A stretch of DNA of 64,000 bases from Nakamurella endophytica (GTDB lineage: Bacteria > Actinomycetota > Actinomycetes > Mycobacteriales > Nakamurellaceae): positions 428,874-492,873 of the forward strand of contig NZ_BMNA01000002.1 in assembly GCF_014646215.1 (NCBI RefSeq). Direction: 5' to 3'. The translations under genes and the position numbers were made by a program. Shown one piece after another: positions 42,755 to 51,553 of the stretch (the first letter of the stretch is position 1; each line of letters opens with the position of its first letter). The notes under the pieces are model-generated. The model ran no database searches and was not told the DNA's origin. It saw only the letters and a program-made list of their open reading frames with translations.

Positions 42755-43804
42755 ATGACCGACGCTCGCCCGCCCGAGGTCCCGGTGACCCGGGACACCA
42801 TCCGACTCCCCCAGTCACCCGAGGACCTGTCCGCGTTCGTCGAGCAGGGCACCGACGGATCCCGGCCGCTGGCCGGCAGCCACGGCGGCAGCTTCGTCAC
42901 CGTGCTGGTGGCGTTCGGCGCCAACCTCCTGGTCGCGCTGGCCAAGTCGGTCGCGGCGGCGATCACGGCGTCCGCCTCGATGCTCGCCGAGGCCGCGCAC
43001 TCCTGGGCGGACACCGGCAACGAGGTGTTCCTGGTGATCGCCGAGCGGCGATCGGCCCGCCGCCCGGACGCCACCCACCCCAGCGGTTACGGGCGGGAGG
43101 CCTACGTCTGGTCGCTGTTCGCGGCCCTCGGTCTGTTCGTCGCCGGTGCGGCGGTGTCGGTCACCCACGGCATCACCGAGCTGCGCAATCCGGAACCGGC
43201 GCAGGACTTCCTCGTCGGGTACATCGTGCTGGCGCTGTCGTTCGTGCTCGAGGGGACGTCGTTCCTGCAGTCGGTGCGGCAGGCCCGCAAGGAGGCCGCG
43301 GCGCTGGACCGTGACCTGCTCGACCACGTGCTGGCCACGTCCGACCCGACGCTGCGGGCGGTGTTCGCCGAGGACTCGGCGGCGCTCGTCGGCCTGCTCA
43401 TCGCCGCCGGCGCCCTGGCCGCGCACGAGATCACCGGGTCGAGCGTGCCGGACGCCATCGGCTCGATCCTGGTCGGATTGGTACTGGGCGTGGTGGCCGT
43501 CGTGCTGATCAACCGCAACCGGCGGTTCCTGGTCGGTCAGGAGGCCGACGAGCGCGTGCGGGCGGCGACCGTGGCCGCGCTGCTGCGGCTGCCGGAGGTG
43601 GACCGGGTGACCTTCCTGCGGCTCGAGGTGGTCGGCCCCCGGATGCTCAACCTGGTGGCCGATGTCGACCTCCGCGGCGACGACGTCGAGCATCGCACCG
43701 CCGTCCGGCTGCGCGCGCTCGAGGCTCGGCTGACCCGCTCGCCCGCCATCGTCTCGGCCACCCTGTCCCTCGCGTCCCCGGACGAGCCGGCGCTCGTGGT
43801 CTGA
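42755..43804 (+). CDS. Cation diffusion facilitator (CDF) transporter
   Basis: A 349-residue membrane transporter with six hydrophobic segments and the CDF pattern SASMLAEAAHSWADTGNEVFLVIAERRS, in which the His/Asp pair (AAHSWADT) is the cytoplasmic-side metal site, and a later EDSAALVGLLIAAGAL. The C-terminal cytoplasmic domain (about 250-349) is the usual ferredoxin-like metal sensor. Likely role: efflux of zinc, iron or a similar divalent ion. ATG 42755 has an imperfect GAGGGGAA site farther upstream than usual. The first 35 residues are an unusual acidic extension. Confidence 0.88.
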   Translation: MTDARPPEVPVTRDTIRLPQSPEDLSAFVEQGTDGSRPLAGSHGGSFVTVLVAFGANLLVALAKSVAAAITASASMLAEAAHSWADTGNEVFLVIAERRSARRPDATHPSGYGREAYVWSLFAALGLFVAGAAVSVTHGITELRNPEPAQDFLVGYIVLALSFVLEGTSFLQSVRQARKEAAALDRDLLDHVLATSDPTLRAVFAEDSAALVGLLIAAGALAAHEITGSSVPDAIGSILVGLVLGVVAVVLINRNRRFLVGQEADERVRAATVAALLRLPEVDRVTFLRLEVVGPRMLNLVADVDLRGDDVEHRTAVRLRALEARLTRSPAIVSATLSLASPDEPALVV

Positions 43805-43903
43805 CGGGCGGATCCGGGGGGCGGGGCCGGCTGGCCGGTGCGATCTGACCGGTCCCCGACCGGCGCCCTGACCGGTCCGGCGCCGGCCGTCACAGCACGC
43901 TGT

Positions 43904-43966
43904 CCCGGGGACGGGGTGGAGTGCCCTGCCCCGGGGACGGGGCGCACCACCCTGCCCCCGGGGACG
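43904..43966. repeat. 26-27 bp tandem repeat between CDF and NlpC/P60 genes
   Basis: CCCGGGGACGGGG starts at 43904 and 43930, and a third partial copy (CCCGGGGACG) at 43957. The spacing is 26 and 27 nt. Each copy contains the CCCGGG palindrome. It lies in the 215-bp convergent spacer and could act as a terminator-like or nucleoid-protein site. Confidence 0.6.
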
Positions 43967-44019
43967 CCGACGGCCGGCGACGCGTGCGTCGCCGACCGTC
44001 GGACCCCCGACCCGGTGGG

Positions 44020-45405
44020 TCAGCCGCTCACCCGCACCGAGCGGCACCCCAGCGAGGTGCCGGCGGACTGCGCGTTGTTGGGCAGCGCCACCGTGCAGAC
44101 GCGGTGCACGCCGGGCGTCGCCGCGAAGCTCACCGCGAACCCGTGGGTGCCCCGCACGCGCAGGATCCGGTTGACGGTGGCGTTCGCCCGGTTGGTCACC
44201 GGCGCGGCGACCAGCCGGCCGCCGTCGGTGATCCGCAGCCGGACCAGGCTGCTGCTGGCGATCGGGTCGACGGTCCAGCCGCCCACCGACACCTTGCGGG
44301 CGGCGCCGACGACGCTCGCCGACCCGCGTCCCTGCGGCTTGGCCACCGTCACCGTGACGCATCCGAGCTGGGTGCTGCGGCTGCGGGAGTGCAGGCGCAT
44401 GCCGATGATGCACACCCGGTGGGCACCCGGCGCGGCCGCCGTCGTCGCCTGGAAGCCGTGTGCTCCAGGCAGTCCGGCGTTGCGGTTGACGTCGGGGCGG
44501 GCCTTGTTGGCCGCCACCCGGCCGCGGTTCCGGCCGTCGACCACCAGCTGCACCGTGCTGGACGTCCGCGGCGCGTACAGGTCCGCCGTCCAGCCCTTGA
44601 CGGTGATCGACTGGGTGCCGGTGCGGACCACGTCCAGGTGGCCGACGACCTTGCGGACCGGCGGCGCCGCGGCCACCGGCGGAGCGGAGTCCGCGGCGGT
44701 GGCGCCATTGAAGTGCCAGTAGCCCATCGCAGTGTTCCACCAGTACGCGCTGCGGGCGTACTGGTACTTGATCAACTCGCCGGTCTGCGGCGCGCCGATC
44801 AGGGTCACGTCGCGTCCCGAACCGCTGACGTAGATCGCCGCGTGGAACGCCGGGGCGGAGTTGTTGTTGCCGAACAGGGCGACGTCGCCGGGCACCGGGT
44901 GCGACGTCCTGGTGAAGTGACCGGACAGCCGGACGCTGGAATCGCCGCTGCCGCCGCCGATGTCGACGCCGAACGCGGCGTAGTAGAGCTCGCGGACCAG
45001 GCCGGAGCAGTCCACCCGGCTGCCGAGCGGCGCGGGCCGGGCGCCGTGACCGCCTGCGTACAGGTACGGGATGCCTGCAGCCACCTGCTGCTTGGCCAGC
45101 TGCACCACCCGGGTCAACCGGCCGCCGACCGCGGCGGCCGCCGGCGCCACCGCGGCGGGCACGGCGGCCTGCACGGCGACGGGCACGGCAGCGGGCACGG
45201 CGGCGGGCACTGCCTGCGGCGCGACGACCGGGACGGCCTGCGGGACGGCCGCGGCCGGGGCGGCCGCACCTGCCGTGGCCAGCTGGCCGGACACCAGGAG
45301 CGTCGAGGCAAGAACCGCCGCGACGAACGCTGTCCGTCGCAGGGTGGATGTGGACGTTCGGTGACTGGCCGTGGCCGCCTCCTCGCCGATGGGGTTGGAC
45401 GACAC
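44020..45405 (-). CDS. Secreted NlpC/P60 (C40) cell-wall hydrolase with two C-terminal repeats
   Basis: A 461-residue exported protein. The signal region spans about 1-50 (LRRTAFVAAVLASTLLVSGQLATAG) followed by an Ala/Val/Pro linker. The NlpC/P60 domain (about 95-235) has the catalytic Cys in SRVDCSGLVRELYYAAFG and the His in APAFHAAIYVSG; it would cleave peptidoglycan stem peptides. Two related C-terminal units (about 250-350 and 360-461) share the pattern VKGWTAD / VGGWTVDP, AHGFQ / THGFA and HRVCIIG...LGC / HRVCTVA...LGC, so each has a pair of Cys that could form a disulfide. Role of the repeats is unknown, perhaps wall binding. Confidence 0.85.
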   Translation of the reverse strand: MSSNPIGEEAATASHRTSTSTLRRTAFVAAVLASTLLVSGQLATAGAAAPAAAVPQAVPVVAPQAVPAAVPAAVPVAVQAAVPAAVAPAAAAVGGRLTRVVQLAKQQVAAGIPYLYAGGHGARPAPLGSRVDCSGLVRELYYAAFGVDIGGGSGDSSVRLSGHFTRTSHPVPGDVALFGNNNSAPAFHAAIYVSGSGRDVTLIGAPQTGELIKYQYARSAYWWNTAMGYWHFNGATAADSAPPVAAAPPVRKVVGHLDVVRTGTQSITVKGWTADLYAPRTSSTVQLVVDGRNRGRVAANKARPDVNRNAGLPGAHGFQATTAAAPGAHRVCIIGMRLHSRSRSTQLGCVTVTVAKPQGRGSASVVGAARKVSVGGWTVDPIASSSLVRLRITDGGRLVAAPVTNRANATVNRILRVRGTHGFAVSFAATPGVHRVCTVALPNNAQSAGTSLGCRSVRVSG

Positions 45406-45576
45406 CCGGTCGATGTGAAACCGTTGTGGTGCCGGCCGGGACCGTATACCGGCTCGTTATAAGAAGTAAACCCTTCCGTTATTGAACGATCATGGTCCTG
45501 CGACGTCCTGGATCGCCGAATCGAGTGCCGGCCGCGAAAAGCCACGACGGGTCGTCGCAGGCCAGCGGCACTTGTG

Positions 45577-45590
45577 CGAACATGTGTTCG
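45577..45590 (+). promoter_or_regulatory. LexA (SOS) box at dinB
   Basis: CGAACATGTGTTCG is a perfect CGAAC-N4-GTTCG palindrome, the actinobacterial LexA site. Its last base is the first base of the GTG start (45590), so bound LexA would block the promoter or start. A -10-like GAACAT lies inside it, 6 nt before the start. Confidence 0.85.
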
Positions 45591-46789
45591 TGTCCGGTTC
45601 CGCCTCCATCCTCCACGCGGATCTCGACTCGTTCTTCGCCTCGGTCGAGCAGCGGGACGACCCGGCCCTGCGGGACCGGCCCGTCGCGGTGGGTGGCGGA
45701 GTGGTGCTTGCGGCGAGTTACCAGGCGAGGGCGTACGGGGTACGCACGGCGATGTCCGGACGGCTGGCCCGGGCCCTGTGCCCCGGGCTGGTCGTCGTGC
45801 CGCCGCGCATGGCGGCCTACTCGGCGGCGAGCCGCGACGTGTTCCGGGTGTTCGACGAGACCAGCCCGGTGGTGGAGGCGCTGTCGATCGACGAAGCCTT
45901 CCTGGACGTGTCCGGGCTGAGACGCGCGGCGGGCGACCCGGTCTCGATCGGCGTCCGGCTGCGGCGACGGGTTCGCGAGGAGGTCGGGCTGCCGATCACC
46001 GTGGGCGTCGCCGCCAGCAAGTTCCTGGCCAAGGTCGCCAGCCGGCAGGCCAAGCCCGACGGCCTGCTGCTGGTGCCCGCCGGTGCGGAGCGCCAGTTCC
46101 TGCACCCGCTGCCGGTCGAGGCGCTCTGGGGTGTGGGCAAGGTCACCACGGCGAGGCTGGCCGAGTTCGGCATCCGCACCGTCGCCCAGCTGGCCGCGGC
46201 CGGCGAGCCGACGGTGGTCAGCCTGCTCGGCCCGGCCGCCGGGCACCATCTGTGCGCCCTCGCCGATGGCCGGGATCCCCGGCGGGTGCGGCCGGGGCGG
46301 CGGCGCAGCTCGGTCGGTGCCCAGCGCGCCCTCGGTCGCGGCCGGCACCAGCCGGCGGACGTCGACGCGGCACTGATCGGCCTGGTCGAGCGGGTGACCC
46401 GGCGCCTGCGAGACGCCGGCCGGCAGGGCCGCACCGTCACCGTCCGGATGCGCTTCGACGACTGGACGCGCGCCACCCGGTCGCGGAGCCTGCGCTCCCC
46501 CACCGCGCTGACCGCCCCGGTGCTGCGCGAGGCCCGGCGGCTGCTGGCCGAGGCGGCGCCGCTGGTCGCCGACCGGGGCGGGCTGACCCTCATCGGCGTC
46601 GGGGTCAGCGGCCTGGACACCGACGGCGCCGCCACCGGCCAGCCCGAGCTGCCGTTCGACGCGGTCCCGCCGCAGGCGCTGGACGGCGCCCTGGACGCGG
46701 TGCGCGAGCGGTTCGGCCGCGCGGCGCTCACCCGGGCCGTGCTGCTCGGCCGGGATCCCGGACTCGCCATGCCGCTGCTACCCGACTGA
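45590..46789 (+). CDS. dinB: DNA polymerase IV (Y-family), SOS-regulated
   Basis: A 399-residue Y-family translesion polymerase. Catalytic motifs: ILHADLDSFFASVEQ (first Asp pair), SIDEAFLDVSG (Asp-Glu pair), GVAASKFLAKVAS, then the little-finger domain. A C-terminal QPELPFD resembles the beta-clamp motif. The perfect LexA box at 45577-45590 ends on the GTG chosen here; the longer reading from 45482 would put that site inside coding sequence, so it is rejected. It copies past lesions after damage and precedes the LigD-like polymerase gene by 25 nt. Confidence 0.92.
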   Translation: MSGSASILHADLDSFFASVEQRDDPALRDRPVAVGGGVVLAASYQARAYGVRTAMSGRLARALCPGLVVVPPRMAAYSAASRDVFRVFDETSPVVEALSIDEAFLDVSGLRRAAGDPVSIGVRLRRRVREEVGLPITVGVAASKFLAKVASRQAKPDGLLLVPAGAERQFLHPLPVEALWGVGKVTTARLAEFGIRTVAQLAAAGEPTVVSLLGPAAGHHLCALADGRDPRRVRPGRRRSSVGAQRALGRGRHQPADVDAALIGLVERVTRRLRDAGRQGRTVTVRMRFDDWTRATRSRSLRSPTALTAPVLREARRLLAEAAPLVADRGGLTLIGVGVSGLDTDGAATGQPELPFDAVPPQALDGALDAVRERFGRAALTRAVLLGRDPGLAMPLLPD

Positions 46790-46801
46790 CGCGGCGACCG
46801 C

Positions 46802-46807
46802 TAGCGT
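46802..46807 (+). promoter_or_regulatory. -10 element of LigD-type polymerase gene
   Basis: TAGCGT lies 7 nt before ATG 46815, so the gene can be transcribed separately from dinB, leaderless. Confidence 0.5.
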
Positions 46808-46814
46808 CGGCGGG

Positions 46815-47792
46815 ATGGCAGCCACGACCGGCAGGACCCCGGCGATCGAGCTGCCGGTCGGCGACCGCACGGTCCGGGTGAGCAATCCGGACCGGGTGTA
46901 CTTCCCCGAGCGCGGGGAGACCAAGCTCGACCTGGTCCGGTACTACCTGTCGGTCGGCCCGGGCATCGTCACCGCGCTGCGCGAGCGGCCGTGCATGCTG
47001 CACCGCTTCCCGGAGGGGGTGAGCGGCGAGAAGGTCCACCAGAAGCGGCTTCCCGCCGGCGCACCGGACTGGGTGCAGACGGTCCGGGTGTTCTTCCCCC
47101 GCTACCGGCGGACGGCGGACGAGCTGTGCGTCACCGAACTGGCGAGCGTCGTCTGGGCGGTGCAGATGTCGACCGTGGAGTTCCACCCCTGGAACTCCCG
47201 GCGCGCGGACACCGAGCGTCCCGACGAGTGGCGCATCGACCTGGACCCGATGCCGGACTGCGACTGGAGCCGGGTCCAGCGGGTCGCGCACGTGGTGCAC
47301 GAGGTGCTCGACGAGCTCGGGGCGACCGGGTTCCCGAAGACCTCCGGTGGTCGCGGGTTGCACGTCTACGTCCGCATCGAGCCGCGGTGGGGTTTCCAGG
47401 AGGTGCGCCGGGCCGCCCTGGCGTTCGCCCGCGAGGTGGAGCGGCGGGCGCCGGACGAGGTCACCACCACCTGGTGGCGCAAGGACCGGGACCCGGCCAA
47501 GCTGTTCGTCGACTACAACCAGAACACCCGCGACCACACCATCGCCGCCGCGTACTCGGTGCGCGGCAACCCGCGCGGCACCGTCTCGACGCCCGTGCGG
47601 TGGGACGAGGTCGACGACGTCCACCCGGACGACTTCACCATCGCCACGGTGCCGGCGCGGTTCGCGGCCCTGGGCGACCTGCACGCCGGCATCGACGAGG
47701 CCGTGTTCCGGATCGACCCCCTGCTGCAGTGGGCGGACCGGGACGAGCGCGAGGGCGTGCCCGACCCCGGCGAGGCGGTCGACCTGCAGTAG
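46815..47792 (+). CDS. LigD-type NHEJ polymerase domain protein (stand-alone)
   Basis: A 325-residue archaeo-eukaryotic-primase-like polymerase, the POL domain of LigD without ligase or nuclease domains. Visible signatures: VSNPDRVYFPERGETKLDLVRYY, DLDPMPDCDW with metal-binding Asp residues, KTSGGRGLHVYVRI and KLFVDYNQNTRDHTIAAAYSVR. In non-homologous end joining it adds nucleotides at breaks and works with Ku and a ligase, neither of which is in this window. It follows dinB closely, giving a small repair cluster, but has its own TAGCGT promoter. Confidence 0.9.
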   Translation: MAATTGRTPAIELPVGDRTVRVSNPDRVYFPERGETKLDLVRYYLSVGPGIVTALRERPCMLHRFPEGVSGEKVHQKRLPAGAPDWVQTVRVFFPRYRRTADELCVTELASVVWAVQMSTVEFHPWNSRRADTERPDEWRIDLDPMPDCDWSRVQRVAHVVHEVLDELGATGFPKTSGGRGLHVYVRIEPRWGFQEVRRAALAFAREVERRAPDEVTTTWWRKDRDPAKLFVDYNQNTRDHTIAAAYSVRGNPRGTVSTPVRWDEVDDVHPDDFTIATVPARFAALGDLHAGIDEAVFRIDPLLQWADRDEREGVPDPGEAVDLQ

Positions 47793-47867
47793 CCGCGCCC
47801 GGGGGCCGTCCCCGGACGACACGCGATCCGGCCCTCGCCTGGCGGCCCGGCCGGCCCCCGGCCGCCA

Positions 47868-47873
47868 TACTCT
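47868..47873 (+). promoter_or_regulatory. -10 element of DUF1905/YdeI gene
   Basis: TACTCT ends 5 nt before ATG 47879, consistent with a leaderless or near-leaderless transcript. Confidence 0.45.
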
Positions 47874-47878
47874 GCGCC

Positions 47879-48328
47879 ATGCACTTCACGGCCACCGTCG
47901 AGCCCAGCGGTCGCAGCGCCACCGGCATCCCGGTCCCCGAGGAGGTCGTCACCGCGCTCGGTGGTGGCCGGCGGCCCGCGGTCGCGGTGACCATCGGCCC
48001 GCACCGCTTCCAACTGACCCTGGGGTCCATGGGCGGGCGCGTGATGATCCCGCTCTCGGCCGAGAACCGTTCCGCTGCAGGCGTCGCGGCCGGTGACGAG
48101 GTCACCGTCCAGCTCGAGCTGGACGCGGCACCACGCGAGGTGCAGGTGCCGGAAGCGCTGGCCGCGGCGCTGACTGCGGACCCGGAGGCGGACCGCTTCT
48201 TCCGCACCGTGTCCCCCAGCCAGCGCCGCTGGTTCGCCGACCAGGTGACCGGCGCCAAGACCGAGGCGACCCGCGACCGCCGCATCGAGAAGCTCGTCGC
48301 TCAACTGCGCGAGGGTCGGGCGCGCTGA
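47879..48328 (+). CDS. DUF1905/YdeI-like protein
   Basis: A 149-residue soluble protein with an N-terminal DUF1905-like barrel (HFTATVEPSGRSATGIPVPEEVVTALGGG, residues 1-30 region, then KRFQLTLGSMGG-type strand) and a C-terminal YdeI/OmpD-associated helical segment (VPEALAAALTADPEADRFF, QRRWFADQVTGAKTEATRDRRIEKLV, residues about 85-145). Function is not known; relatives are often seen as stress or antibiotic-response proteins. A TACTCT element lies 5 nt upstream of the ATG. A small membrane protein gene follows 9 nt downstream. Confidence 0.8.
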   Translation: MHFTATVEPSGRSATGIPVPEEVVTALGGGRRPAVAVTIGPHRFQLTLGSMGGRVMIPLSAENRSAAGVAAGDEVTVQLELDAAPREVQVPEALAAALTADPEADRFFRTVSPSQRRWFADQVTGAKTEATRDRRIEKLVAQLREGRAR

Positions 48329-48337
48329 GGTGACCGG

Positions 48338-48562
48338 GTGAGCGTGCGACCTCCGGCGGACGGCGACCGGAACGGCGACCTGCAGCCCGGGACGCCCCGG
48401 TGGCGGCCGCCCAGCATCCTGCTGACCGTGGGCGCCGCCGGCGGAGCCGGCGCACTGGTCGCCGGCGTCCTCGAGCGCGCGTGGTCGCTCGCCGTGCCGG
48501 GTGCGGTGCTCGTCCTGCTCGCCGTGGTGATCTGGCTGTCCGCCGTGTACCGGACCCGGTGA
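48338..48562 (+). CDS. Small two-helix membrane protein
   Basis: A 74-residue hypothetical with a polar N-terminus (about 1-26) and two hydrophobic segments (about 28-46 and 50-68) ending in YRTR. It begins 9 nt after the DUF1905 gene, so it may share that transcript. No family recognised. Confidence 0.6.
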   Translation: MSVRPPADGDRNGDLQPGTPRWRPPSILLTVGAAGGAGALVAGVLERAWSLAVPGAVLVLLAVVIWLSAVYRTR

Positions 48563-48667
48563 CCACCCGGCCCACCGCGGCGGCAGGCGAGGGGCGCACC
48601 CTACGGAACCAGCACGTGGACCACCCCTGCGGTGACCCCTGCCGTTCCGCGCACGTGCCGCCCAGGC

Positions 48668-49663
48668 CTACCAGCGCGGGTGGATCGCCGCCCGCAACTT
48701 CTCGTCGTAGACCCGGCGGGCCACGTCCTCGAAGGCGGCTCCCGGGGCACCCCGACGACCGGCCGCGGCATTGCGCCGCGCCTGGTCGGCGTTGCGCGCC
48801 CCGGGGATGACGGTGCTCACCCCCGGCTGGTCGATGATCCAGGCCAGTGCCGCCTCCGGCAGCGTCCAGCCCTCGGGCACCGCGGGGCGGAGCTCGTCCA
48901 CCGCGGCCAGGCCGGTCTCGTAGTCGACGCCGGAGAAGGTCTCGCCCACGTCGAAGGCCTCCCCGGAGCGGTTGAAGGCGCGGTGGTCGTTCTCGGCGAA
49001 CTCGGTCGTCCGGGTGTACCGGCCGGACAGCAGGCCGCTGGCCAGCGGCACCCGGGCGATGATCCCGACGCCGGCCTCCGCGGCCGCCGGCAGCACCCGG
49101 TCCAACGGCTTGCGGCGGAACAGGTTCAGGATGATCTGCACGGTCGCCACGTGCGGCCGGGCGATCGCGGCCAGCGCCTGGTCCGCCGTCTCGACCGACA
49201 CGCCGTAGGCGGCCAGCGCACCCTCCTCCACCAGCCGGTCGAGCACGTCGAAGACCCGGTCGTCGTGGAAGACGGCCTCCGGGGGGCAGTGCAGCTGCAC
49301 CAGGTCCAGGCGGTCCATCCGCAGGTTGCGGCGCGACCGGTCGACCCAGGCGCGGATGTTGTCCTCGGTGTAGGTCTCCGCGGCGAACGGGTCGGCCCGG
49401 CGGCCGATCTTGGTGGCGACCAGGACGTCGGTGTTCCCGGCCTCCCGGAAGGTCTCGATCAGCTGCTCGCTGCGTCCGTCGCCGTAGACGTCGGCGGTGT
49501 CGAAGAACGTCACCCCGGAGTCGGCGGCGGCCTCGAGCACGGCGAGCGCGTCGGACTCGGAGACCTCGCCCCAGTCGGCGCCGAGCTGCCAGCAACCGAG
49601 CCCGACAACGGACACGGACCGGCCGAGACGGGGAACGGGACGGGTGGGAAGGGTGTCGCTCAC
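48668..49663 (-). CDS. Aldo/keto reductase
   Basis: A 331-residue TIM-barrel NADPH oxidoreductase with all tetrad residues: Asp and Tyr in FFDTADVYGDG, Lys in VLVATKIGRR, His in LVQLHCPPEA, and a C-terminal cofactor site STVIPGARNADQ. The start is taken as GTG 49663 (VSDTLPTRPV), preceded by an AGAGGG ribosome site; a TTG three bases upstream is also in frame. Compare the reductase at 22710, which lacks the Lys. Substrate unknown; single-gene transcription. Confidence 0.9.
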   Translation of the reverse strand: MSDTLPTRPVPRLGRSVSVVGLGCWQLGADWGEVSESDALAVLEAAADSGVTFFDTADVYGDGRSEQLIETFREAGNTDVLVATKIGRRADPFAAETYTEDNIRAWVDRSRRNLRMDRLDLVQLHCPPEAVFHDDRVFDVLDRLVEEGALAAYGVSVETADQALAAIARPHVATVQIILNLFRRKPLDRVLPAAAEAGVGIIARVPLASGLLSGRYTRTTEFAENDHRAFNRSGEAFDVGETFSGVDYETGLAAVDELRPAVPEGWTLPEAALAWIIDQPGVSTVIPGARNADQARRNAAAGRRGAPGAAFEDVARRVYDEKLRAAIHPRW

Positions 49664-50027
49664 CAAGGACCCTCTCGATCGCGGCCCGCACGGCCGCTAC
49701 GCGGACGTCCGGACCGGCCTGCTCTGTCACCGGGTCCGCTGACCCCGGTCGCCAGGGACGGGTCGGCCGGCGGCGAGCTACCCGACGTCCCTCATCAGCC
49801 AGGGCGTCCACGCTGACGCCGGCCGATCTCTGAACGCCGTCGCACCTCGCGTGCACCGGCCGTACCCGTCCCGCCGGGGTTGTTCCCCGCCGTCCGCGCG
49901 CCCACACCCGACGGCACACCCTCTTTCGCGCCGCTAGGCACCCCGTGCCACACTCAGCAGGCGCACAGCGCGCTCCCGGGTCGCCGGCGTCCCACCGGCG
50001 CCCCTCCTGCGTGGACCGGAGGACGAC
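49664..50027. other. Intergenic region before secreted phosphoesterase
   Basis: 364 bp between divergent genes. Near its right end a GGAGGACGAC ribosome site precedes ATG 50028, but I see no convincing -35/-10 pair in either direction and no gene. Confidence 0.4.
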
Positions 50028-51527
50028 ATGTCTGGTCATCGAGCTCGCGGCCGCCGCCTGCTCACCGTGGTCGCCGTGGCGGCGGCAGGCCTGCTCACCG
50101 CAGTGCCCGCCGATGCCGGACCGCCCGTGGGAGCCGCCGCGTCGCCCGCCGCGTCCCCGGCTGCGGCCCCGCCGGTGCATGCGGCTGCGGCGTACGCGCC
50201 ACCGAAGATCGGCCACGTCTGGACGATCATCCTGGAGAACAAGTCGTACGAGTCGACGTTCACCGGGCTGAACCAGAACGACTACCTGTGGAAGACGCTG
50301 CCCAGCTACGGCCTGCTGCTGCGGCAGTACTACGGCACCGGTCACTACAGCCTGGACAACTACATCTCGCTCATCGCCGGCCAGTCGCCGGCGCCGGACC
50401 TGCAGGACGACTGCCCGCAGTTCAAGGACGTCCAACCCGGGTTCCCCGCCCCCGACGGGCAGGTCTACGCCCGCACCGGCTGCGTCTACCCCGCGTCGGT
50501 GAAGACCCTGTTCAACCAGCTCGACCAGGTCCACAAGAGCTGGAAGGTCTACGCCCAGAGCATGGGCGACATCCCGTACCGCGAAGAGGTCTACAACTGC
50601 GGCATCCCGGGTGACCCCGCCGGCAACGGCGTCGTCGACCCGGGCAGTGCCGACCCCAAGGACCAGTACGTCGTCAAGCACAACCCGGCGGCGTTCTTCC
50701 ACTCGGTGCTCGACAACCCCGCCGACTGCGCCAACGTGGTGCCGCTGGACGGGTTCGGCGCGCGCTACCACCGGCGTGCGATCCCGGGCCTGGCCAAGGA
50801 TCTGCAGTCCATCCGGACCACCCCGACGTTCTCCTGGATCACGCCGAACAACTGCAACAACGCCCACGACGCCACCTGCAAGGGCGACAACCTCTCCGGC
50901 GACCCGAACAACCACCAGGGCGGCCTCTACGCCGCGGACCTGTTCCTGAAGAAGTGGATCCCGATCATCATGGCGTCGCCGGCCTTCCAGGCGGACGGCA
51001 TGATCCAGATCGTCTTCGACGAAGCCTTCCCGCCCTACAAGATGTACGGCAACTCGATCGCCGACTACACCGGCAACTCCGATCCCACGCTGAACGTGCC
51101 GACCGACACCGCGCAGTCGGTGGTCGCCTGCTGCAACGAGCTGCCCGGTCCCAACACCACGCAGCCGGGGCACCAGGCGTTCGGCCAGGACACCACCCCG
51201 GGCGGCGGCATCACCGGCGCCGTGTTCATCTCCCGGTTCATCACCCCGGGCTCCGTCAGCGACCAGCCGTACAACCACTACAGCTGGCTGCGGTCGATGG
51301 AGGACCTCTTCGGCGTGACCAGCGGCGGCACGGACGGCCGCGGGCACCTGGGGTACGCCGGCATGGACGGCCTGCGGCCGTTCGGCCCGGACGTCTACAA
51401 CAACGCCGCCGGCCGCGCACTGCGGCCGTCGCCCAGCGGCAGCTCGGTGTACCCGGCGACCGCCACCCCGGGTGAGGCGGTGACGCCGGTCGTGCGTCGC
51501 GCGGCCGTCCCGGTGCTGGGCCACTGA
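50028..51527 (+). CDS. Secreted phosphoesterase-family protein (phospholipase C/acid phosphatase-like)
   Basis: A 499-residue exported protein of the PF04185-type phosphoesterase family. The signal (about 1-30, RRLLTVVAVAAAGLLTAVPADA) has no lipobox. The core begins KIGHVWTIILENKSYESTFTG (catalytic-metal Glu-Asn region), and later has GTGHYSLDNYISLIAGQSP, TFSWITPNNCNNAHD and MIQIVFDEAF. It has eight or more Cys, so disulfides are likely. Probable role: phosphate release from an organic phosphate or phospholipid outside the cell. GGAGG lies 6 nt before ATG 50028. Confidence 0.9.
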   Translation: MSGHRARGRRLLTVVAVAAAGLLTAVPADAGPPVGAAASPAASPAAAPPVHAAAAYAPPKIGHVWTIILENKSYESTFTGLNQNDYLWKTLPSYGLLLRQYYGTGHYSLDNYISLIAGQSPAPDLQDDCPQFKDVQPGFPAPDGQVYARTGCVYPASVKTLFNQLDQVHKSWKVYAQSMGDIPYREEVYNCGIPGDPAGNGVVDPGSADPKDQYVVKHNPAAFFHSVLDNPADCANVVPLDGFGARYHRRAIPGLAKDLQSIRTTPTFSWITPNNCNNAHDATCKGDNLSGDPNNHQGGLYAADLFLKKWIPIIMASPAFQADGMIQIVFDEAFPPYKMYGNSIADYTGNSDPTLNVPTDTAQSVVACCNELPGPNTTQPGHQAFGQDTTPGGGITGAVFISRFITPGSVSDQPYNHYSWLRSMEDLFGVTSGGTDGRGHLGYAGMDGLRPFGPDVYNNAAGRALRPSPSGSSVYPATATPGEAVTPVVRRAAVPVLGH

Positions 51528-51553
51528 CCGCGCCCGCGCCGGGCACCCGGTCG

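Noticed and set aside
45482-45589. In-frame upstream extension of dinB
   Set aside because: It would place the LexA box in coding sequence and has no polymerase homology; GTG 45590 fits better.
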